From the NCBI GenBank assembly GCA_022376515.1, contig WTXI01000255.1:1-52420 (forward strand): a DNA stretch of 52,420 nt, read 5' to 3'. Shown one piece after another: positions 9,931 to 18,297 of this stretch. The position numbers and the translations under genes are program-made. This stretch comes from Lactifluus volemus (taxonomy: Eukaryota; Basidiomycota; Agaricomycetes; Russulales; Russulaceae). The notes under the pieces are model-generated. The model searched no databases. It saw only the letters and a list, made by a program, of their open reading frames with translations, and was not told where the DNA came from. How positions within the stretch are numbered: position 1 is the stretch's first letter; each line of letters begins with the position of its first letter.

Positions 9931-11027
9931 TGCACTCGTTGAAGCATTTGAAAGTTGGAGCCCCCTCTACGACAAGTACTAATGGAACCCCAGTCGCTTT
10001 CAGACCCAGTCGAGGCACTATCATCATGGTCAGTCCATATCAAGGAACCAACCTTTGCCGAAGTAATCCCTCAGTCTGTCGGTGTTATGTTAAGGAGCGA
10101 AACAATCTGTTCTGTTCACATGTACCCATTGAGCAGTAGAATAACAACATTCTTTCCCCGAGTCTGCTTTCTCGCGTCCGCTCTCAGAGCGCAACCATAC
10201 TAGGGCACCTGCGAGAGCGCTGCCGCTGCTCCGGCCAACTAGCATTCCCTAGTGGGCATGAGTAACTGTATAGAAGATAATGTGTCCGTATCATTCGTCT
10301 TCATCCAGGTATCGATCATATTAGGCCCTTGCGTGAGTATGTTCGGGATTCATAACCTATTCCCTCAACGATGTACGGATGGCCTTTGTCTGTCTCATTG
10401 AGAGAGGAAGAGAAAGCGAGAACGGAACCAACCTGCGCGAGCATCAGTAAGAAGAGGTCGACAAGATATATGAGTAACGAATGGGGTCCTCGCCTACGAC
10501 AATGCGACCCGGATTGTGGGTTCGTTTAATTCCTTTCGCGACGCCAGAGATTGTTATGCAATTATGGGCAGTTAGAGGATTTGAACGAGAAGGGAGCGGT
10601 GCGAGTTCAAAGGGCGTGGCCACATGATACGAGGGAACTGGGGACACTTTGTAGTTAAACATGGGGAATTTCGCCCATACTCGTGCGTGGTTGCGCTTGT
10701 TTCAAGGATGCGAAAATAAACGGGGAGCTGGAGAAATGTCAGGCAACGCGATGACAAACACATTGCCCCACTTTGTATCATACAGAGAACCTCGAAAAAG
10801 CTTACAGAAAGATAAATCACGAGCCACACAACAAGATCGGCATGGCTCGAACGTCATCTTTGACGATCGCGCGAACACGTTCGTGTCATGGCTGATCAGT
10901 GGGGCTTGTGGCATCGTCGTAATCGATATTACTACAGATTGTGCCACCGGTTCCGGCACTCGCGATGAAGACATCAACTTTCCCTGACAATGGATGGGCT
11001 GTGTTTGAAGGCGTCGACTCGTTAAGT
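9931..11027. other. Unassigned stretch between the Ser-rich pseudogene and UBR1 fragment
   Basis: Only short open frames occur and none shows a recognisable motif. A minus-strand open stretch at 10444-10662 (containing GRIVVGEDPIRYSYI) looks protein-like but has no convincing splice partners or family. I see no RNA gene or clear repeat. Confidence 0.4.
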
Positions 11028-13188
11028 TAGCTTGCATTTAAGATCTTCACGCTCTGCTATCCTATCGAGTTGAATGAGAAGCAACTGGAAGCGGTCCATC
11101 ATACTGACAAAGACGAGGTCGGGATCGAAGATGATGAGCGCTGTCTGGAGAATGTAGAGATCCTGATCGTAGCACAGTTCGCGAAGCATAAAAGTCGCGG
11201 TAGTGCAAAAGTTGCCCTCGGATGGCAAATCCGTTTCGGACCCAGAGGCCAGTGCGGATCTGCGCAGCCATCGCCAGGACTACACACGAGCGATATGAGG
11301 ACAAGATTATAGTTAGCACAACTTTCTCGTTTGTGTTCCGCAAGAGTATTTCCCGTATGCTCCGAAGACCCACTTCGCTGAGCGACTGCTCCGAGAGCGT
11401 GTCCACGTGTTTGAACACTGCAACGAATGGTGGAAGCTGACCCACCCATCCAGAACGTCAAACAATATGACAGAGTAGATCGCAGATCCGAACTTGACTT
11501 CGTGAAACGCGATAGGGTTGAATTTCGTCCTATCCAATCTCTCGTCCGATAGCGTGACCGACATGAGGATGTTGTTTGTGACGGTAGTGATGACTGCGAC
11601 GAGCTCGGCCGGTGTTGGGTACTGAAAAGCCTCGCCATACACCTTGATGACCCTTGACAAGGATAGGAACACATTGAACAGTTCATTGTGACATAGATAG
11701 CGTAGAACGCTGAACACGGGCATGAAGTGTTTTGACTTGAACGGTTCGCTGCCGACATCAATCTCCGCAACATTCGATGCTGGGTAATTGATACGTCGGT
11801 CAGAAATCTGATTCGTGAAGAAAAAGGTGATGATGTTGAGAAACCGTGTGACGATTTTGTAATGTTGTACGATGTGCAGGGCAGCCGATGGAACTGTGAA
11901 TAATTCCAGGGTAAAGTATTTGATGGACGTTTCAGCCTCTCGATCGACGAGAAGATAACACGAGGATACACATTGGCAAAATGTGCAGCTTTTATTGTCA
12001 TCAACACAGGCAAACGGAGGATAGAACGAGAGAGCGAGTCGTACCGACGGTAAGCCTGTGTTGATGTGAGAGATCCAATATTGAGGCATATATCTCCTTC
12101 AAGCTAAGTCGTGGCTTCTTCCAGAGCCTTGTGTGATACAAGTAAAGCCAAGTCACCCGCACTGCATTTTGACGTCTCAGTTTCAATAGACAAGACTTCA
12201 GGCGGCAGGTTGGTCGTTGCATTGCTTCTTCGTCTTGGCAGAAGCAGCTCTTCTGCAACCACCTCCTTCAAGACAACCGTATCGGTCCCAAGCCGGGCCC
12301 GCATCAGGTCGAGTAACCACTCAATAATGACCACAACGACCTGTTCGCGGAAGGTATCATACACGCGACGAACAGTGACACCAAGCTCAATCTGTGCAAT
12401 CTTTTGCACGATGTCGAGTACGCGCGGCACGTCAGTACTCATCTCGATGACCTCGCGACAAGGTCATCGATGCGGTTCGTAATTTTCATAGCCTCCTCTT
12501 GAGGGGTCCGAGTAAGCGAGCGAAACAGATTGATGACCTCAGCAAACGAGTGCTTCTCGTCGTTCCAGAGCACGACGCAATATTGGACCTTCATCATCGG
12601 GTCTGCACGCTCGTCTCCTCCGGAGAACAGTTGAGGGTCTCGAGGATAAAGTCGAGGGCGTACGCAACCGTACGTGTCATGCTCTCGCGCAACTCTGCAG
12701 GAACGGGCACGCGATGTGGGTAGTTGTGTACAGAAGGGATTTCACGACCCCCATAATATGACACACGATCGGTATGCGCCAGGCCCACGTCACCACTATC
12801 ACAGCACCCGCCGGACTATTGTGCAATAACGAAAGAGACGTTGTGGTCTGTGTGGTCTCTGGAGCGGAAGAAGCGCGAGCAGAGGACGCAACTGTCGTCG
12901 AGGGCACAGTCCCTGGGGTCAAAAGCCATTATTAAGATCCTTATCAGAAGCGCAGCGCAGCGCAAATGACTTACTTTCACCCTTCTTGAAGATATAGCCA
13001 GAGGGTCTCCCTGGAACTGGAGGTGTATTTCCAACACAATTGAAGGCTAGGTCAGGCTTCAGGAAAGGGCCAGTGGGAAATGAGTAATTCAGGAGGAGAT
13101 TGATGCCACGCTGCCACGCGGCCCATGCCAGCCATTTGTCCAAATTTGGTCCAACTGGCGCGAGCTAAAGCCGCACGATATGCCTTCA
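11028..13188 (-). pseudogene. UBR1: UBR1 (N-recognin E3 ubiquitin ligase) pseudogene, copy B, longer fragment
   Basis: Read 5' to 3' on the minus strand, the fragment shows [17 protein letters not shown] then GRPSGYIFKKGE before a GTAAGT donor (about 12977). The UBR zinc-box remnant follows (DCALDDSCVLCSRFF and DHTDHNVSFVIAQ, about 12820-12930), then VAYALDFILETL, the ClpS-like VQYCVVLWNDEKHSF (about 12500-12600), and MSTDVPRVLDIVQKIAQIEL (12104-12442). Further on are VTRFLNIITFFFTNQIS, LSLSRVIKVYGEAFQYPTPAELV, GWVSFHHSL, LWVRNGFAIRGQLLHYRDF and LRELCYDQDLYILQTALI (11028-11350), which match the WVRNG region of UBR1/UBR2-type ligases. Frameshifts sit near 12457-12461 (shared with copy A), near 12120, and at several points between 11220 and 11430. 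An internal deletion joins the FMPVFSVLRYLCHNE and LSLSRV blocks. The RING and C-terminal parts are absent. It is dead. Confidence 0.8.
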
Positions 13189-14265
13189 ATGATTCACAAC
13201 CCAGGTCCTCTCCTCTCTTCCTACACTTATCACTCTCCGACCCCAACAGCACCTGGTCCTTACATCCTCGGTGTTGACGAAGCTGGACGTGGTCCAGTCT
13301 TGGGTCCTTTGGCCTATGGCGTCGCCTATTGTCCAGCCTCTTACGAGGAACAGCTTAACGATCTCGGGTTTGCGTGTGCGCGCCAATTCCTCAGGCTACT
13401 ATATAATTCGCCGTGACGCCTCACTTCGTGTGACGTGGTAGACTCCAAGACGCTCTCTTCCAACACTCGCGCCTCGCTTCCCACACTTCGTGTGACGATG
13501 ATGAAAATCTGCGTTGGTCTGTGAGGGTCCTAAGGTCAGCTACGCTTCCATTCTCATTAGGCAATTTTGTAACAACAACAGTCCCCGAGATATCTCGAGC
13601 GGCATGCTTCGCCGGCCTCTGATTAATTTGAACAAACAATCTCAAGAAGCCACCATATCGCTTATCCGCGGAGTACTACAGCAGGTATCAAGTTGACTGA
13701 GGTCGGGAGCACGTTCCGACATGCGATGATTTTCTTCCTAACAGCCCGTATTTATTAGTGTATGTCGACGCTCTTGGTGCTACCAAACCATACGAGCAGC
13801 TCTTGTCATCGAGTTATCCCGGCATCGATTTCATGGTGACGACTAAGGCTGATTCCAAGTACAAGACCGTTGGTGCGGCGAGTGTCGCAGCAAAGGTAAC
13901 GCGTGACGCTTGGATTGAGGGCTGGGTAAATGATGAAGATCCCCGTGATGACCCGGACATGTGCGAAGGGACCGAAGCACCATGTGTGAAGAGGACCTGG
14001 TCTTCTGGACTCGGCAGTGGTTATCCATCTGGTAGTTATTTCGGTTATCCTCTCGTCCGCAAGCGAAATTGACCAGGTCCTTCCTTAGATCCCAATACAA
14101 AGACGTGGGTCAAGGATTCCCTTGAAAGAAGGTTTGGATATCTCCATCGCACGATTCTCGTGGACGACAATCAAAGTTGCGTTGGATGATCGAGCCCACG
14201 CAGTAGAATGGTACGCAACCCACATTTGCTCATGCATTTCCAAGCTTCAGCTTCCAAAGGATTGA
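13189..14265 (+). pseudogene. RNASEH2A: RNase H2 catalytic subunit, copy B, frameshifted
   Basis: Uninterrupted counterpart of 2618-4617, starting 13189 ([11 protein letters not shown]). It reads into [39 protein letters not shown] (first two catalytic acids), then through introns to DSKTLSSNTR, SPRDISSGMLRRPLINLN and VYVDALG (third Asp), TTKAD (fourth Asp), AAKVTRD, GSGYPS and TWVKDSLERRFGY. Lesions: indels around 13490-13520 break the segment after DSKTL; one base is missing before GIKLTEV near 13682, as at the same place in copy A; and 2 bp are deleted at 14141 (GGATATCTCC where copy A has GGATATCCTTCC), which shifts the C-terminal frame. It keeps the TGG codon where copy A has TAG. With a different terminal lesion from copy A, it decayed partly independently. 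Its start lies almost against the UBR1 fragment on the other strand. Confidence 0.85.
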
Positions 14266-14569
14266 CGATGGACAATCATCGCTCCTGAAAGCATTTGAAA
14301 ATGGGGTCGGTCAAAGACCGGTGCGAAGCTACAAAGGACCTCTACCTCAGTAGCGTTAGTACGCTATGATGACGGGTGAACGGTAGTAATATCGGCCGGA
14401 ATAATCCATCTCGTGGTCCGAATCCGTTGTTGTAAGATTAGATATCCGCAGGCTCGTGCACGTCATGGATTCTCAGCCAATGTCACTGAATTTATCGATA
14501 TTCTTTTCGAACGTGCTCGCCAGCTAGCCAGATACTTAATGCCTCCAGGTGCTCCGTGAATGATCACCC
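14266..14569. other. Intergenic, RNase H2A to carboxypeptidase, copy B
   Basis: Counterpart of 4618-4941. No gene is seen. The block just upstream of the carboxypeptidase start (agatacttaatgcctccagg) is unchanged between copies, whereas the rest carries indels. This suggests that it matters for expression. Confidence 0.55.
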
Positions 14570-16290
14570 ATGAACCTCATCATGGTCCGGATCCCCGCTC
14601 TCTTGGCACTCGCTTCGGCCTCCCTTGCCATTGCGTCCCCATCGCTCAATGCCAAGTCGAACCAGAACGTTTACTATCACCGGTCCACTGATACAACGAT
14701 GCTTGTTGTCACCAACAGCGGTATCTGTGAAACCACGCCTGGAGTTAACCAGGTCTCTGGATATTTGACCGTCGGCAAGGATATGGTGAGGAACTATCCC
14801 CTTCGTTTCGTATCACCTACGCCATCTGAGGCACTCTCAGCACATGTGGTTCTGGTTTTTCGAGGCCCGCAAGGAAGCTTCAACTGCACCTCTTGCCCTT
14901 TGGCTCAACGGCGGTCCTGGTTGCAGTAGCATGCTTGGTCTCTTCGCCGAGAACGGTCCTTGTACATTCAACAACGTTCCCGGCTCAGACCCAGAGTTAA
15001 ACCCATACAGTTGGAACAACGTCGCCAACATGCTTTACGTAGATCAGCCCATTGGCACGGGCTTCAGCTACGGTTCGGATGAAGTAACTTCGACGATCAC
15101 TGCGGCACCGTTTGTGTGGAAACTCCTACAGGCCTTTTACGATCGCTTCCCCGAATACACGAATCGCAATTTTGGCTTGTTTACCGAATCCTATGGCGGA
15201 CACTATGGGCCTGAGTTTGCAGAATACTTGTGGGTTTTAAGTTGTCATTAGTCTTCTAGTGACTTGACCGTTGATCGTGTTCTAGTGAGTCCAAGAACAA
15301 TGCCATTATGCAAAACGAGGAAGAAGGGAGAATAATTCCTCTCGTTGCATTGGGAATCAACAACGGTTGGGTGAGTTCACTCTCAATTCTAGCTCTCCGG
15401 ATGTTTAGGTGGCTCTGTGCTGTATAGTTCGAACCGGAGATCCAGTATAAGTCGTACATCGACTATTCGGTCAAAAATCCCTGGCGTTCCCTCATTAGCA
15501 GCTCACAAGCCGCGTCACTCATGGAGGCGTATAATGAAAAATGTCTGCCTGCCCTGAACACTTGTAGCAGATCCCATTCTGATGGAGATTGCTTCAATGC
15601 CTATAACACCTGCTTCTTCGATGTCGAAATCGCTACCGGGAATGCTTCCCCTATACCCTTCGACCCCTACGATATACGCCATTCGTATCCGGATTCGTTC
15701 CCTTCGCAAGAATACCTCACGTACCTCCAGTCCAAGAAGGTCATGGATGCTATTGGCGCTCGGGTACCATTCCAAGACTGTTCTGACACAGTGACTCAAA
15801 AGTTTAACAAGACCGGTGACAGTATGCCCACTCCATAATTCTGTCGATGGTTGTCAACTCATCGCCGTGCGCTAGTCGCGCGGTCTTCCCTGTCTGCCCT
15901 TAGCAAGATCATAAGCAGGGGTGACGTTCAGGTGCTCATCTGGGCAGGTAACGCCGGTACGTTCCCTCTGTCGTTCCGACTCTAGCTTCTCTGCCGCTCA
16001 ATCCAGCTCTCGTCTACTCTTCTTTTGTCTCTGTAGACTGGGTTTGTAACTACATCGGCGTGAGGGAGTGCGTGTCTAAGCTGGAATTCCCAGACTCGGT
16101 CCCCTTCAACTCACAGCGAATGCAACCGTACACCGTCAATGGCGTGGAGCATGGCATGTTTAAGACCGCCGGCAAACTGTCATACTTGGAAGTGTATAAA
16201 GCGGGCCACATGGTACCTGCATACCAGCCGATTGTCGCATTACAGGTCTTTAGCCAGACAATGGCACTGGAATCGTTGATATCCACGTAG
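14570..16290 (+). CDS. Secreted serine carboxypeptidase (peptidase family S10), copy B
   Basis: Paralogue of 4942-6677 with identical exon structure (introns 14786-14840, 15230-15285, 15371-15427, 15816-15875, 15957-16036), giving 470 aa. The signal peptide is the same. S10 motifs: LNGGPGCSS, YVDQPIGTGFSYG, nucleophile Ser in ESYGGHYGP, Asp in GNADWVCN, and His in GHMVP, which is closer to the family consensus than copy A. Differences between the copies are substitutions plus in-frame indels only: a shorter segment just after the signal peptide, and two residues fewer after FSYGSD. That pattern is expected if both are under coding constraint. The first Met (14570) and the fourth-codon-on Met (14582) are both possible starts. 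AATAAA follows near 16365. Probably a functional extracellular or vacuolar enzyme. Confidence 0.9.
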
Positions 16291-16646
16291 ACCCGTGTGG
16301 CCAGGGGGTCGGCTGGGTATACCGTGACTTTAGTCGTTTCGATGGTACTCCTTCTGTTATATCAATAAAGAAAGTGATTGAAGCAAGGAGTCTTGCATAT
16401 GGTCCAGGGGTGACGACCAGAAGACAGGCTAGTACAATTCTGTCAGCCGAGATATATTGCTACGAGCGATTGAACGACACCTAATGTTTAAGTTACTTGG
16501 CAGAAGGAATATCCCCAGTCCTAACTAACACTGGCTCGCTGAGGCCAGGTATTTCCGCTTGAGACAAGATGATGACACTTATCTAGAAAAACATCGGCGA
16601 TTAGTTGGTCCGTCGTGAGCAGAGTATTAGAGGTGATGGAACGTTG
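16291..16646. other. 3' flank of carboxypeptidase copy B to duplication end
   Basis: Polyadenylation-like AATAAA near 16365 and sequence collinear with 6678-7029. Copy B has an extra 12-14 bp (acatcggcgattag-like) near 16590 relative to copy A. No gene is seen. Confidence 0.65.
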
Positions 16647-17165
16647 TTTACCTTTCCCGGAACCACAATCATGATCACCACCCTCCGGGACTCCGCCCGG
16701 AACGAGGCACTTCTGAAGTGGAAACATGAAATGGCTAGACAGCCCGCGCCGAAGCCCCGTCTACCGCGCCCTACATCAGCCGCCTTCAAATCAACCTCCC
16801 GACTTCACTGGCATGCTAGGAGTCCGCCGTACTGAAGCCTTCGAATCATGCCGTCCATCGTCTATGTGTTATCGCGGTGGCTGCAATCCAAGTTAAAATT
16901 TCAACCATAAGAGTTCGTCGATTAAGTTGTATGCGATCACTAGCTACCATCTTTCGATTGGGTCTCTCTGGCAGGTAGACCCTGCTTTTGTATACCTCTG
17001 AAGTGGATCAACATGTATGACGATTTCAGGTTTTTTATTTTATTTATTTTTTCCGCATTTCTATAGCGCAATATGTTTACAAACGACAAAGGCGCGCTCT
17101 ATTACATGCAATCTGGCTCATCTGGTATATGAGGTAGTGGTGTATTTAACGTGGGGAGGTGTGGG

Positions 17166-17243
17166 GACTCGGAGCATGTAAAGATTCTCGCAATTTGGAT
17201 GGCTGGCTTGCTGACTAAAATATTTCTTTGGATGCTCCGAGTC
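17166..17243. repeat. 12-bp inverted repeat with 54-bp spacer
   Basis: gactcggagcat at 17166-17177 is the exact reverse complement of atgctccgagtc at 17232-17243. It lies about 190-270 bp upstream of the 17433 start codon. It could be a paired binding site, a stem in a long 5' UTR or a small mobile-element remnant. No target-site duplication is obvious. Confidence 0.75.
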
Positions 17244-17282
17244 GTTCACTGGCCTCTTGTTCAGACCCAATCACAATGCCTG

Positions 17283-17309
17283 GCTGGTTATAATTAAAAT
17301 ATAACCAGC
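17283..17309. repeat. 10-bp perfect hairpin, AT-rich loop
   Basis: gctggttata (17283-17292) and tataaccagc (17300-17309) are exact reverse complements around a 7-nt loop (attaaaa), about 125 bp upstream of the 17433 start codon. It may be a dyad operator site or a core-promoter element including TATAA. Confidence 0.75.
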
Positions 17310-17432
17310 TGGTCGTTGTGGTTGTGTTTTAAGCTGGTTCCACGGACTAGCGGCTCTCCAAGGACCTTTCGTAGAAACCCTTCCCAGTGTCTTCATCTGA
17401 AATTTGCCCTCTTTATTCATTTGATCATCCAA

Positions 17433-18297
17433 ATGTCCTCTATTCCGCTCCCATCTTTTGGAGGCTCAGCACGGCACGTTTCCATAACTCGTGGTGGTCC
17501 GCGAACGAGGCGCGATCCGTTGGGAGATGGTCAGTTAGTCAACCTCCATGACCGCAAAACAGTGCTTACGAACTTTGCTCACTGCAGTGACGAATGGCTC
17601 CAGCGGACTGTTGCCGCCAGCGAAGCGACCCACGAGTTCGTTGCCTGTGCGCAAGCCGACTCCGTCCATCACAATCCTCACCAATCCGGCGAGGGTAAAA
17701 CCTGCCCCTGTCCCCGCTAAGAAAGCACCAACAACTCAGCGTGAAAACGCTTCCATCACAATCCCCAACAATCCGACCGCGAGAGAAAAGCCTGCGCCCG
17801 CTAAGAAAGTACAGCCTTCTACTACTCTCGCTCAAAAGCGTGCCACGGCGCCTACCCTTCCGGATCGGTACATTCTCATTGCCGCAGTGGCAGCGGCGGA
17901 TGAGGAGGCCCGCAACCGTTTCCGGCTTGCGGCGGCGGAGCGCGCAAAGGCTGCAGATCGTTCCAGGAGCGAGAATAAGCCGAGACTGGATCTTCCTGAG
18001 ATTGTCATTCACGGGCCGTGTTCGTGGGACTCTTGGACCGACGTGCACTTCCCAGGGACGAGCCATGGCGAGATGTTGGACGTCCCCGATCTTAACACTC
18101 GTTGCAGGATGTACGACGATGACGTGGCGCGCTACTATCCGAAGGATTATGCGGCCGAGCTGGCCATGCATAGATTGCGTTCCATGCTGCGCAGCGGGAG
18201 GCGTCTCGCCGCTGCACGTCGTCGGGAGTGTGCTCGCCAAGCCCAGCAAACTACTGCCACCGACAGACGGGTGGAGCGCTCGCACTTCTCTCCCTGA
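17433..18297 (+). CDS. Hypothetical basic protein, Ala/Pro/Lys-rich N-terminal half
   Basis: A start at 17433 (MSSIPLPSFGGSARHV) and one 58-bp intron (17530-17587, gtcagt...ctgcag) give 268 aa. Residues about 45-110 are low-complexity, with two imperfect copies of an (S)ITI-x-N-P-x-R-x-KPAP-(V)-x-A-K-K unit. Residues about 115-155 are Ala/Arg/Glu-rich and probably helical (LIAAVAAADEEARNRFRLAAAERAKAADR). The C-terminal part holds an acidic-aromatic segment (PCSWDSWTDVHFPG, then CRMYDDDVARYYPKDY) followed by an Arg-rich tail. No signal peptide, membrane span or known domain is visible. Family and function are unrecognised; it is probably lineage-restricted. Without the intron, the frame of the second exon lacks a good upstream start. 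Confidence 0.65.

Larger units (their letters stand above)
11768..16646. repeat. Segmental duplication, copy B (direct repeat)
   Basis: Second copy of the 4.9-kb unit described at 1189-7029, same orientation, with the copies' starts 10.6 kb apart. It lacks the retroposon and retains UBR-box sequence that copy A has lost. UBR1 homology continues leftward past its border to about 11028, so copy B preserves the older context on that side. The right border falls at 16646. Confidence 0.95.
16647..17432. other. Intergenic/upstream region of the 17433 gene
   Basis: A short open frame (16670-16835, beginning MITTLRDSARNEALLKW) has ordinary-looking codon use, but it is only about 54 aa with no homologue I recognise, so I do not call it. 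From about 17015 the sequence becomes AT-rich (ttttttattttatttatttt). It contains two inverted repeats, listed separately, within 270 bp of the next start codon. Confidence 0.5.

Noticed and set aside
13052..13252. Minus-strand open frame extending UBR1 upstream past the RNase H2A start
   Set aside because: The first part overlaps the RNase H2A start antisense and does not resemble UBR1; only the part from about 13143 downward reads as UBR1.
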